Virus record (IMG/VR): IMGVR_UViG_3300045738_000428
Coordinates: 1-29,707 of that record
Origin: a virus
Reading direction: 5' to 3' (one strand)
Length of the DNA: 29,707 bases
Positions 13,003 to 21,032 of the stretch are shown here, piece by piece; positions within the stretch are counted from its first letter, which is position 1, and each line of letters begins with the position of its first letter. Position numbers and translations under genes: made by a program. The notes under the pieces were generated by a model. The model did no database searches. It was given only the letters and a program-made list of their open reading frames with translations, and had not been told where the DNA came from.

Positions 13003-14883
13003 TTATTTTCTACCTTTTCTAGGCATATCAATAGGAGCTACTGGTACAGCTCTCTCATTAGCTGGAGGAGCAAACCCTTTACTCCTAGACTTAGTAGTAC
13101 TTACTACCTCATCATCATTTATTGCCTTAGTACCCTTTTGGATATATATTTTACGATACCATCTATGATAGCAATTAACCCCTCCTTTATACAACCAGAT
13201 TGAGTAGGTATTAGTTTTCCCACTAGGGCCAAATCCAGGATTTACATTCATTCTACTCATAGCTTTTATATCCTCTTTTCTGTATACTTTTTTTGACCTC
13301 ATCATGAGTTTACAGAAATCTCTCTCTGCTGCATGGCCTCCTTTACTACTATAAACATACCTTACTCTAAAGAGCTGGCCTTTTTTATTTTTGCCATCCT
13401 GTTTACTTTTTCTATTAGGGTAGCCTTTACCTGATTTTACAGCTAGCTCTACTTTACCCTCATTTAGTAGGGCCTCATAGTCTTGGTCCTCATCCTCATC
13501 ATTTACATCCTCCTCAGAGAGCAAATCATAGTCAGTTAGTATACCAGCCTCATCCTCTCCAAAAGTAGCTAAAATAGCCTCTAAATCCTCCTGAGAGCTA
13601 TATTTTTGTTTCTTTTCTTTATCTCTCTCCATCTCCTCATCTGCAGCCGTATCCTCTCCTGCCTCTAGGGCTGGTAATCCGAGCTCCTCCCTGAGCTCAT
13701 CCCTAGTCATAACCTCTTTTAGTACATCTGGGCCAAATTTATTACTCATAGGAGCTGATTTTTGTATAGATACTGGTAGGTTGATATCATTTACATCTAA
13801 TATATACCTGAGGCATTTCATTATTACAGACTGGAATGGAGCTATTACTGTATTATGGTATAATTCATAGGCATCTAGTAGCTCTGTACGCCCTCCTAGC
13901 TGGCCCTCAGTTTTTACCCCTAGTAGCATAGGAGATGTAACCCTGTGAGCTATCATTATATTCTGTATTACTAGTTTATTTAGTATTTCGTATTGTTTAT
14001 CGGCATCTGTTAAGCTAATAGGCATTAATGTAGGCTCTCTAGACTTATCATCTGAGAAAGTAAGCACAAATTTACCTGCATTACTAGCTCCAGTAAACTT
14101 TTTTTGTATCTTTTGCTCTAGGTCATATCTCTCCTCAGCTGTAGGGATACCATTATTAAAATTTATCCAAAAATTAGGGCTAAAGCCATTTCTGATATTA
14201 CTTAAATGAAATTCAGAGATAAGCTGGTCAGTAAGGCACCAATTAGTACCAGCCTGGTAATCTGGGGTATGGTACACCTCCATGCCAGGGCTATAAATAC
14301 CTTTATAGAGTATCTGAGAGGGCTCTGTTCTATCATTAGGGTTAAATGCAGGCATAGGCTGAGGTAAATAGCCTGTTTGTCTATATCTAGCCCAATCTGC
14401 AGATAACCAATATTCATCTATCTGGCCCATCTCATTTAATTTACCACATCTAATCCTCTCTAGGGGTATATGGTATATTTCTGCTATTTCTGTCCTATCC
14501 TGGCTCCAGATGATATTAAGAGCAAATCCCCCTTGTAGCTTTAAGTCAAACGCTATCTTAGTAATTACCTCATGTAGCGTTTCTTTTCTATTAGCATTAG
14601 CAAAAAACCTCTTTAGCTTTACATAGGCCTCTAAATTATCCTCAGCCCCCTCATCTACTACTATAGCATCTCCAGCAATCATAGCACTAGTAGCATTTAC
14701 TACAGCTGCATGAGTAGGGGAGCTATTATAGAGGTCTATAATGAATTGAGGGTATAAATTTTTATAGGCTCCATTACCATATTGTATCCAGCTATCTCCA
14801 GCACTCTCAGTAATCTTAGGAGCTGTTTGCTGGTCTAGATAAACCTGCATTAATGGAGATAATTTTTCTTTTTTAGTAGCCAT
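13003..14883 (-). CDS. Portal protein with C-terminal extension
   Basis: A 626-aa protein forming the dodecameric DNA gate of the head. The first ~400 residues follow the phage portal pattern: YNSSPTHAAVVNATSAMIAG, IAFDLKLQGGFALNIIWS, YHIPLERIRCGKL, and the later QLGGRTELLDAYELYHNTVI helix with LGLPAL. After an acidic linker (about 415-480, DEDEDQDYEAL) comes a ~100-residue domain with FRVRYVYSS, DFCKLMMRSKKVYRKEDIKA and YKGGVNCYHRWYRKIYI, with conserved-looking Cys and His, then a basic Pro-rich tail ending PRKGRK. The extension's role is unknown. The gene lies far downstream of TerL, an unusual order. Confidence 0.85.
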   Translation of the reverse strand: MATKKEKLSPLMQVYLDQQTAPKITESAGDSWIQYGNGAYKNLYPQFIIDLYNSSPTHAAVVNATSAMIAGDAIVVDEGAEDNLEAYVKLKRFFANANRKETLHEVITKIAFDLKLQGGFALNIIWSQDRTEIAEIYHIPLERIRCGKLNEMGQIDEYWLSADWARYRQTGYLPQPMPAFNPNDRTEPSQILYKGIYSPGMEVYHTPDYQAGTNWCLTDQLISEFHLSNIRNGFSPNFWINFNNGIPTAEERYDLEQKIQKKFTGASNAGKFVLTFSDDKSREPTLMPISLTDADKQYEILNKLVIQNIMIAHRVTSPMLLGVKTEGQLGGRTELLDAYELYHNTVIAPFQSVIMKCLRYILDVNDINLPVSIQKSAPMSNKFGPDVLKEVMTRDELREELGLPALEAGEDTAADEEMERDKEKKQKYSSQEDLEAILATFGEDEAGILTDYDLLSEEDVNDEDEDQDYEALLNEGKVELAVKSGKGYPNRKSKQDGKNKKGQLFRVRYVYSSKGGHAAERDFCKLMMRSKKVYRKEDIKAMSRMNVNPGFGPSGKTNTYSIWLYKGGVNCYHRWYRKIYIQKGTKAINDDEVVSTTKSRSKGFAPPANERAVPVAPIDMPRKGRK

Positions 14884-14901
14884 TTTTATATAATTTTATC
14901 A

Positions 14902-15495
14902 TTAAGGTACATGTATATAATTTTCATCAGTATCTATCTGGCTAGAGGCCACTTTATCAGTATGTTCTGTATAACTTACCTCCCCACTAGTGAGCTCTCT
15001 ATGCTGTAGAGAGCCTGCATGAGGCCCTATAGGGTTACCTAGTCTTATATCATCATATTGCTGGTCAGTAACTAGTAGGGCTTTACCTCTATCTACCTCA
15101 CTTAGAGATAAAGCATTAAATAAAGTTCCTGAAGTTAGTGTAGTTCTATTAGGATAGGAGGCAATATCATTATGCTCATATAAAACATACTCCCAATACC
15201 CTCTAGGCTGTAATTGTACCCTACCAATAGAGCCATCAGGAGATTGTAATAAGGTAGCAAAAAAAGCCCCTGATATATGCCTATCCCCCCCTATGATAAA
15301 ATCTTCTGAGCTTCCTTGTGCATCATCTTTTATTAAGGTAACATTTACCATCTCTCTAGTTGTATCATTAGTGAGGCTCAGTATTAGGGCTACATTAGGG
15401 TTATCTTCTTCTACAGATTTTCCATCCCAGTCATATTGTAGCTTATCATTATTAAAGGTACACCAATTACTACCCTCCTGCTTTAATAGTAACAT
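14902..15495 (-). CDS. Hypothetical 197-aa structural protein
   Basis: Beta-rich sequence (GSNWCTFNNDKLQYDWDG, VALILSLTNDTTREMVNVTL, GRVQLQPRGYWEYVLYEHND) with an LLVTDQQYDD strand near the C-terminus. It looks like an Ig-like or beta-sandwich virion protein, perhaps a head decoration or adaptor. It lies between the 57-aa gene and the portal; the start is one base after the preceding stop. The family is not recognised. Confidence 0.6.
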   Translation of the reverse strand: MLLLKQEGSNWCTFNNDKLQYDWDGKSVEEDNPNVALILSLTNDTTREMVNVTLIKDDAQGSSEDFIIGGDRHISGAFFATLLQSPDGSIGRVQLQPRGYWEYVLYEHNDIASYPNRTTLTSGTLFNALSLSEVDRGKALLVTDQQYDDIRLGNPIGPHAGSLQHRELTSGEVSYTEHTDKVASSQIDTDENYIHVP

Positions 15496-15496
15496 G

Positions 15497-15670
15497 TTAT
15501 TTATCTTCTTTAGTAGCAGCTTTTACCTCCTCAAAATATTTATCGTACCCCTGGCTCATTACTAGTGTTATTTGTTCCTGGTTAAGAAACGCTAGTTTTA
15601 TAATTTTTACCCCAGGGCATATAGAGGTATCTTTATACTTATTCTTTATTTTATAAATTTTATTAGCCAT
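15497..15670 (-). CDS. Small conserved-looking 57-aa protein
   Basis: I take ATG 15670 (MANKIYKIKNKYKDTSICPG), although the frame also opens at an upstream start, because the upstream ten codons look like leader. The body (VKIIKLAFLNQEQITLVMSQ, then GYDKYFEEVKAATKEDK) resembles short proteins encoded in Bacteroidota phage head modules. The C-terminal helix is charged. It is the first gene after the terminator and a candidate -7 box. Role unknown. Confidence 0.6.
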   Translation of the reverse strand: MANKIYKIKNKYKDTSICPGVKIIKLAFLNQEQITLVMSQGYDKYFEEVKAATKEDK

Positions 15671-15697
15671 AGCTTTTATTAGTAAATATAAAAAAAC

Positions 15698-15705
15698 CAA
15701 AAATA
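15698..15705 (-). promoter_or_regulatory. Candidate -7 box after the terminator
   Basis: TATTTTTG on the minus strand fits TAnnTTTG and lies 28 bases before the ATG at 15670 and just past the bidirectional terminator, where transcription would have to restart. No -33 TTG is seen. Confidence 0.35.
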
Positions 15706-15711
15706 GTAAAG

Positions 15712-15747
15712 AAAAAAGGGTTAATACTAAGATTAACCCTTTTTTTT
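15712..15747. terminator. Bidirectional rho-independent terminator
   Basis: A perfect stem GGGTTAAT / ATTAACCC with loop ACTAAG, flanked by six A on one side and eight T on the other, so it can end transcripts on either strand. It follows the 176-aa structural gene by about two dozen bases. It separates the capsid transcription unit from the portal unit. Confidence 0.9.
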
Positions 15748-15770
15748 ATCATGAAAACTATATTAAACTC

Positions 15771-16301
15771 CTAATAAGCAGGAGAAATTGTAGAATTTGT
15801 AATATTATCAAATGGATTAGTAGTGTAGGCACCCGCATTTCTCATAGGCTCCCCCTCCTGAGATGTGAATGTTAAATCGTATCCATTCAAATCTCCTAGA
15901 GCTGCTCCAGTACTGCCAGTACCAGCTGATAACTCAGCTCCATTCTTTTCTCCTATTACCCATTGATTATCATTATTATCTAGGATGTATATTACTAGTC
16001 TATTTTGTACTAATAATTTTATCTCATCTCTATCTGTAGCACTAAGTTTATGTAATTTGATATTTACAGCCCCCTCATAAAAAATTGTACCGTTTTCTGG
16101 AGATGATTGAATTGTCTCTGTAAAGCTCCCTATACCTTTAGCTAACTCATATCTCATTAAAGTATCTGCTACTATAGCCGATAGTACATTCCCAGTATAA
16201 GTAGGGCTATAATCGGCTACTGACTGAAATAGTATAGTACGGATGCCTCCAATATAGTCTTTGCAATCTAATAATCTACCAGCTGTTAAAACACATGCCA
16301 T
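15771..16301 (-). CDS. Small structural protein of Bacteroidota phages (tail-tube-like)
   Basis: A 176-aa protein starting MACVLTAGRLLDCKDYIGGI, with RYELAKGIGSFTETIQSSPE, ENGTIFYEGAVNIKLHKLSA and GAALGDLNGYDLTFTSQEGE. This pattern is widespread next to capsid genes in Bacteroidota phages and is usually annotated as a structural protein; the alternating strands and the Gly-rich loop would suit a tail tube subunit. It follows the major capsid gene and ends at a strong terminator, in keeping with abundant late expression. Confidence 0.6.
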   Translation of the reverse strand: MACVLTAGRLLDCKDYIGGIRTILFQSVADYSPTYTGNVLSAIVADTLMRYELAKGIGSFTETIQSSPENGTIFYEGAVNIKLHKLSATDRDEIKLLVQNRLVIYILDNNDNQWVIGEKNGAELSAGTGSTGAALGDLNGYDLTFTSQEGEPMRNAGAYTTNPFDNITNSTISPAY

Positions 16302-16316
16302 AATTTTACTTTTTTA

Positions 16317-17228
16317 TTAGTCCATTAATACTATATCACCACCCTGAGCATGTTGTACTCCAGCTGTAAATTTGCATACTACTCTTACATTATCTGAGCC
16401 ATCTAGCTCACTCATATCTAGCATTTTTACCTCTGTAGTATCACTCATTAAATCAGTACCGAAAAACATATTTGATTTTTGAGCTGCTACCATCTCATCT
16501 ACAGGTAACCCAGGGCAAACTGCAATTTTTATACCATTATACATAGGAGCAAAACCATCCCCCATATTGTATAATTGCTGGTAGCCTAAAGTGGCCTGGC
16601 TCTCTAAGTAAAATCTGTAAGCTACTGTGCCCATGTAAATATACAGGTCATCCTTAGGATAGACTGCTGTAGGTATAGATGCTACTAATTTAACTAGGTT
16701 AGTTACTATTGTAGCTGCTGTATATGCTGAAGCATTTGCTGTTTGTACTACTGTAGCATCATTACCAGCCTGTAAAAGACCTGCTGTAGCATGATTAAAC
16801 CCAGTAAATTCTCCTGTTGTACCATCAGTACCAGTCCAAATATGGTCCTCTATAGCATCAGCTATAGTATCTGATAAATGGCTTACTACAAAGCCAGCAA
16901 AATCAGAGCTCATATCTCTACTCCATGCTCCACTACCCATCTGAGCAGCCTGCCAGTCAGCTAGTAAGTCCTTTTTACAAAGGTCCACATTTATCTGTAG
17001 CTCTTTTGGGTTTAATACTCTCTCAGTAAGAGTAATAGTACCAGCATCAGTAAAATCACATGTAGCATCCTTTATTAAATTTTCTGTTGCAACCTTAGTA
17101 ATGTTTCTTTTGAATTTTACATTTTCTAGTACTGTTAAGTACTCTAAACTAGCAGCAGAACGCAAAGCGGCCCCTATGTATTGACCTGCATGCTCTCCAG
17201 CGTAGTTACTTGTAATTGAATATCCCAT
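16317..17228 (-). CDS. Major capsid protein (HK97-like)
   Basis: A 303-aa protein with an HK97-type layout. The N-arm is MGYSITSNYAGEHAGQYIGA, followed by the E-loop-like LTERVLNPKELQINVDLCKK, a spine-helix region and an A-domain (AVYPKDDLYIYMGTVAYRFY, DEMVAAQKSNMFFGTDLMSD, VVCKFTAGVQHAQGGDIVL). It is preceded by a scaffold-like gene and an XkdF-like protease. The A-rich leader AAAAAAATAAAATT lies just before the ATG. Length fits a small T=7 head. Confidence 0.8.
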   Translation of the reverse strand: MGYSITSNYAGEHAGQYIGAALRSAASLEYLTVLENVKFKRNITKVATENLIKDATCDFTDAGTITLTERVLNPKELQINVDLCKKDLLADWQAAQMGSGAWSRDMSSDFAGFVVSHLSDTIADAIEDHIWTGTDGTTGEFTGFNHATAGLLQAGNDATVVQTANASAYTAATIVTNLVKLVASIPTAVYPKDDLYIYMGTVAYRFYLESQATLGYQQLYNMGDGFAPMYNGIKIAVCPGLPVDEMVAAQKSNMFFGTDLMSDTTEVKMLDMSELDGSDNVRVVCKFTAGVQHAQGGDIVLMD

Positions 17229-17250
17229 AATTTTATTTTTTTAGTCCTTT

Positions 17251-17937
17251 TTAATTTTTACCATTTAAGTTATGCCAGTATTTATCCTGTACTGACATAG
17301 CCCTATATATAGATGGAGAAACAACTTGTTTAGTAGTTTCTTTTCTAAATTTATTTACTTTTATTGCCTCTGTAGCAGGAGCTTTTTCTAGTTTAGCTAC
17401 TTTCTTAGATAATACTTCTTTTTCAGCCTCTATTGATACTATCTCCTCCTCTAAAGTTATAGTATTACCCTCTAATAACTCTCTAACCTCATTAATTTGA
17501 GATTGTAAACCAGATACCATCTCCTTTACTGCAGCTGATAGCTCAGAAATTAATGCATCTTTGTACGCTAGAGCCTCTTTATCAAATTCTACCTCTCTAG
17601 TCTCTTTTACTCTCTTAGGCTCTCTCTCAGAGGCCTCTATTTCTTCTTCTGGAGCTTCTTCTGGAGCTTCTTCTTCCGTATCCTCCTCTAGTATTTCAGC
17701 TACTAACCCATCCTCATCTACTCTAAAATTTAATCCTGCTTCAGTAATATACTCCCCTACTGGTAATGGTATTGTAGTTCCATCTTCTGTAAGTACTGAT
17801 ATATCAACTCCAGCTACCAACTCATCAGCTGTACTAGTAATTATAGTTCCATCCTCTAGCTTGTCTTGATATGCTAATTTTACCCCTGGCTTATCTATTC
17901 CTAGGGCTATTCTAATCTGTTCTTTTAATGATGCCAT
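17251..17937 (-). CDS. Scaffold-like protein
   Basis: A 228-aa acidic protein. The N-terminal ~75 residues are beta-like (KLEDGTIITSTADELVAGVD), followed by a Glu/Pro repeat tract (EEAPEEAPEEEIE), then a long coiled coil at about 125-195 (LISELSAAVKEMVSGLQSQI...EAEKEVLSKKVAKLEKA) and a basic tail (SIYRAMSVQDKYWHNLNGKN). Coiled coil plus position between protease and capsid is typical of scaffolds. The GAAGCTCC-type repeat at 17641-17690 codes for EEAP units. Confidence 0.7.
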   Translation of the reverse strand: MASLKEQIRIALGIDKPGVKLAYQDKLEDGTIITSTADELVAGVDISVLTEDGTTIPLPVGEYITEAGLNFRVDEDGLVAEILEEDTEEEAPEEAPEEEIEASEREPKRVKETREVEFDKEALAYKDALISELSAAVKEMVSGLQSQINEVRELLEGNTITLEEEIVSIEAEKEVLSKKVAKLEKAPATEAIKVNKFRKETTKQVVSPSIYRAMSVQDKYWHNLNGKN

Positions 17938-17954
17938 AATAAGGTCCTTTATTA

Positions 17955-17962
17955 CAAATATA
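17955..17962 (-). promoter_or_regulatory. Candidate -7 box of the capsid operon
   Basis: TATATTTG on the minus strand fits TAnnTTTG and lies 17 bases before the scaffold ATG, in a 37-base gap between protease and scaffold. No clear -33 element is present. High demand for capsid protein makes a promoter here reasonable. Confidence 0.35.
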
Positions 17963-17974
17963 ATTTATGTTATT

Positions 17975-18874
17975 TTATTGTCTTTTTGCTAGTAGTTTTT
18001 TATTACACCATCTAAGCATGGGCTCTCCTCCCCACAAATCAAAATTGATTGGGCCACAATGCGAAATAAGCCCCTTGGCTGTCTTTTTAGCGTTTTTAAG
18101 GTACTTTTGGAAGATTTCAATGGTCTTATGCTGCATAGGCCTTTTGGCCTGTAAAAAGCGTGCCTTTTGGATTATACTTTTATTCGCACACTTGCAGCCA
18201 GATAGCTCATTTTTTATCATAGCTTTTTGGCTAACCTCTACAGCTCCTTTAGGGTAATCATCACTATATTTATCTAGGTCTAGTATACTAGCTAGCTCCT
18301 CTAGTATTCTTTTATTACCATTACTAGTCATTTTCTGCATTTTATCTATAAAATACCCCTCAATACTATACCCTTTTACCTCTCCTCTCTTAATCATATC
18401 CCACATTGTTTCATTATCTATTTTCATAGATACCATCCAGGTACCTTTAGGTAGATTTTTGAAGCCATATAATCTAGCTTTATCCATTTTAGGGTTATTT
18501 ACTATCCAGCTCTCTACTGTAGTAATACCTGCTATCTTATCAGTATGCTCATAAGTAGCTGATTTTTGATTATTATGTATTAGATAGAGCTCACTAGCTT
18601 TTTTTACAGTATCAGTAGAAAAATATACATAATACTCCTCTCCTGTTTGCTCATCTACTCTAAAAATTTGCTTATTAGGTATTAAAGCAGGGCCTATTAC
18701 TAGGCGTTTCTCCTTATCTACTTTAGCTAGGATAAGATTATTCTTTTTATGCTTATTAAGAAATACCCAATTTTGCTCTATTGCAGGGCTATTTACTAAA
18801 CTAATAGCATCTATTGCTAGCTGAGCCTGCTCCTCATCTATTACTAGCTCTACTATTTTTGTACTTTTTTTCAT
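17975..18874 (-). CDS. XkdF-like prohead protease
   Basis: A 299-aa protein using the ATG at 18874 (MKKSTKIVELVIDEEQ); an in-frame GTG 24 bases upstream is less likely. The N-terminal ~180 residues match the XkdF-type phage serine protease: LAIDAISLVNSPAIEQNWVF, LVIGPALIPNKQIFRVD, YYVYFSTDTVKKASELYLI, ATYEHTDKIAGITTVESWIV, LPKGTWMVSMKI and VKGYSIEGYF. The last ~85 residues (YPKGAVEVSQKA...CKCANKS...HCGPINFDLWGGEPMLRW) form the second domain found in many relatives. It lies just before the scaffold and capsid genes it would mature. Confidence 0.8.
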   Translation of the reverse strand: MKKSTKIVELVIDEEQAQLAIDAISLVNSPAIEQNWVFLNKHKKNNLILAKVDKEKRLVIGPALIPNKQIFRVDEQTGEEYYVYFSTDTVKKASELYLIHNNQKSATYEHTDKIAGITTVESWIVNNPKMDKARLYGFKNLPKGTWMVSMKIDNETMWDMIKRGEVKGYSIEGYFIDKMQKMTSNGNKRILEELASILDLDKYSDDYPKGAVEVSQKAMIKNELSGCKCANKSIIQKARFLQAKRPMQHKTIEIFQKYLKNAKKTAKGLISHCGPINFDLWGGEPMLRWCNKKLLAKRQ

Positions 18875-18890
18875 ATCATTAATTTTTTTA

Positions 18891-20813
18891 TTATACACTA
18901 GCTCTCCTCCTTATTTTATTTAGTCTAGACTGGCTATTTGTCATCTCATCTGTTAGTACATACGCTTTTACAGATTGGGTATCCATTAATGCTGTAGCCT
19001 TTCTACCCATTTGCATGGCACTAGATGTAGCTCCTCCTCTAGCAAATCCTATTCCCCCTCCTGCCACATTTATATTAGATAATAATGGTCTAAAAGCTCT
19101 AGCTGATTGGGCATTTATTACTACCTCCCCTCTGCTTAATCTTGCAGGTATACTATCACTAGTACCACTACCATACCCTTTAATCCAGCCCCCTCTAGCC
19201 TTACCCCCCTCTGGAGGTATAGGTATTTCTGTATTTCTGATAGTTTCTATCTGTTTCATTCCTGCAGCTACAGCCATCCCTGCTGCTATAGGAGCCAAAA
19301 TAGGCCCTATATAAGGTATTCCTGCTACAGCATTAAATGCCTGTTGAGCTCCTGTAGCTGTTCCCATGATAGCCTCAGCTATTTTTAGAGCTTTCCAGCT
19401 TTCAGTACCCTTACCAGCCATATTTGCAGCCTGGGCTAGCATATCCCCTACAGCTGCTAGCTGTTGTTTTTGTAAAGCTATCTCAGCGGCAGCCTCAGCT
19501 TTAGCTATAGCCCCCCTTACATTTCCGTATTTTTTCCTTATTGCAGCTGATAATGCCTCTGAATTTTCCATACCTGCTACCTTAGCTAGGGCTGCTTTCT
19601 CATCTATATCAGCTAATGTATAAGCTCTCTCTATTGCATTATCTATAACAGCCAGGGTATTCTCTTTATCCAGGCCTGCTAGCATAGCTGCAGAGGCTTT
19701 TGCTGCTGTTTCTTTTACCTTTAGTGCATCAGCCTCAGCTTTAGCTACTTTTTTAGCCTCATCTGATACCCTTTTAGCCTCAGTTTTCTTTTTAGCTATT
19801 ATTTCTAGGTTTAATGCCTCTACCTCAGTCATTAATCTTTTTTGCGTCATGGTAGATTGGGTAGTCATATTAATCAGCTCTACCTCTAAGGCCATTAGCT
19901 CCTCCTCATCTTCTATCATGCTCTCTCCTAGTGCTAACTCGGCAGCTTTTGCAGCTACTTTCTTTTTCTGTAATGCTATTAGGTCTGAGGTCATTTTTAA
20001 TTCTAAGGCCATTACCTCATTTATAGCCTCTAGCCTTTTCTCCTGGGAGAGGCTCTCATCCATAGCTAAGAGCCGAGCCTTAGCCACTTCTTGCCTAGTT
20101 TGGGCTCTAACCTTTGAAAATTCCATCTCCTCTCTCCTTATACCCTGCATAATCCCTTTTAGCCTCATAGCTGCATCTGCCTCATCATTCATCTCCTTTG
20201 CTACAGCTTTAATACCATCTGCAAATGCCTTTTGTTGCTCAGCATCTAGCCCAGTACCTACCTGTATTAATGCTGTACCATATTCTTTAGCCCCCTCAGT
20301 AACCTCATCCCAATCCATAGAAAATACACCTTTAATAACCCTCCCTAGAGCCTTAAAGCCATCTATAAACCCTGTAATCCTGTTCATTAAATTTTTCTTT
20401 ATTGCCTCCCATAAATCAGTAATAGCCTGCTTAGGATTTTTGAAAGCCCCTACCATAATCTCTCCTGCTTTAGAGAATAAATCAACAATTACATCTACAA
20501 CAGCCCCCATTCCTGCTAGTGCTCTCTCTAGCATTTCGGCTCCTCTCTGTGTTTTCTTAAAATAAGCAAATAGAGCTATTACACCCAATACTAGGGCCCC
20601 AATTCCACTACTAATCATACCAGCTTTCATAGTACCAAACATCATTTTAGCAGCCTTACCTACTGCAGCCATAGCTAATTTAACCTTACCCATAGCTCCA
20701 CTTAAAAGTGTTGTCTCAGTAGTAGCAGCCTTAGTACCACTACTAAGTTTACCTACATCCTTAGAGGCTCCTTTAGCATCAGTTGTTATCTTTAAATGTA
20801 CATTCTCAGCCAT
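18891..20813 (-). CDS. Tape measure protein
   Basis: A 640-aa protein that sets tail length. It has the usual build: start MAENVHLKITTDAKGASKDV, a hydrophobic stretch at about 55-85 (MMFGTMKAGMISSGIGALVL), long Ala/Lys/Glu coiled coils (about 200-370 and 420-480), a second hydrophobic segment (AIMGTATGAQQAFNAVAGIP, then YIGPILAPIAAGMAVAAGMK), and a Gly-rich C-terminus with ARLSRGEVVINAQSARAF typical of tape measures. At about 640 residues the tail would be fairly short (roughly 100 nm by the usual rule). Confidence 0.9.
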   Translation of the reverse strand: MAENVHLKITTDAKGASKDVGKLSSGTKAATTETTLLSGAMGKVKLAMAAVGKAAKMMFGTMKAGMISSGIGALVLGVIALFAYFKKTQRGAEMLERALAGMGAVVDVIVDLFSKAGEIMVGAFKNPKQAITDLWEAIKKNLMNRITGFIDGFKALGRVIKGVFSMDWDEVTEGAKEYGTALIQVGTGLDAEQQKAFADGIKAVAKEMNDEADAAMRLKGIMQGIRREEMEFSKVRAQTRQEVAKARLLAMDESLSQEKRLEAINEVMALELKMTSDLIALQKKKVAAKAAELALGESMIEDEEELMALEVELINMTTQSTMTQKRLMTEVEALNLEIIAKKKTEAKRVSDEAKKVAKAEADALKVKETAAKASAAMLAGLDKENTLAVIDNAIERAYTLADIDEKAALAKVAGMENSEALSAAIRKKYGNVRGAIAKAEAAAEIALQKQQLAAVGDMLAQAANMAGKGTESWKALKIAEAIMGTATGAQQAFNAVAGIPYIGPILAPIAAGMAVAAGMKQIETIRNTEIPIPPEGGKARGGWIKGYGSGTSDSIPARLSRGEVVINAQSARAFRPLLSNINVAGGGIGFARGGATSSAMQMGRKATALMDTQSVKAYVLTDEMTNSQSRLNKIRRRASV

Positions 20814-20941
20814 TTTTTTAATTTATGTTTACCATTTATATTATCATTATCTATGTCCTGTATTTCTGGTAATATTATTTTTAAGCTCCCTATTCCCAGC
20901 AGCATATTTTTTTTTATTATTTCCAATATCTTCCTATTCAT
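20792..20941 (-). CDS. Small 49-aa reading frame before the tape measure
   Basis: MNRKILEIIKKNMLLGIGSL continues through IILPEIQDIDNDNINGKHKL to KKWLRMYI. It fills most of the gap between the fibre and tape-measure genes and overlaps the latter by 22 bases. Composition is plausible but Ile/Lys/Asn-rich, as random AT-rich DNA can be. An in-frame GTG further upstream would add GLKRLKM/GLKRKKM from the tandem repeat. Weak call. Confidence 0.35.
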   Translation of the reverse strand: MNRKILEIIKKNMLLGIGSLKIILPEIQDIDNDNINGKHKLKKWLRMYI

Positions 20942-20985
20942 TTTTTTGCGTTTTAAGCCCATTTTTAAGCGTTTTAAGCCACTTT
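20939..20985. repeat. 21-bp tandem repeat plus copy B of the 24-bp repeat
   Basis: On the plus strand CATTTTTTTGCG-TTTTAAGCC (20939-20959) is followed by CATTTTTAAGCG-TTTTAAGCC (20960-20980), 19 of 21 bases identical. The second unit belongs to a 24-base stretch (20962-20985) identical to 12086-12109. The GCGTTTTAAGCC core thus occurs twice here, in a gap between genes. Confidence 0.85.
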
Positions 20986-21032
20986 CTCCCACTTTATAGC
21001 ATCATACCTACCAGCTATATTTTCTATCCATT

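Noticed and set aside
14202-14417. 71-aa minus-strand frame inside the portal gene
   Set aside because: It lies wholly within the portal coding sequence in another frame and has no domain-like features.
19849-20565. Long plus-strand open frame (238 aa) opposite the tape measure
   Set aside because: It is the complement of Ala/Lys/Glu-rich tape-measure codons, giving a Ser/Phe/Ile-rich shadow. The other plus-strand frames opposite genes are rejected for the same reason.
12086-20985. Template/variable repeat pair of a diversity-generating retroelement
   Set aside because: There is no reverse transcriptase in the window, the repeat is only 24 bp, and differences are not concentrated at adenines.
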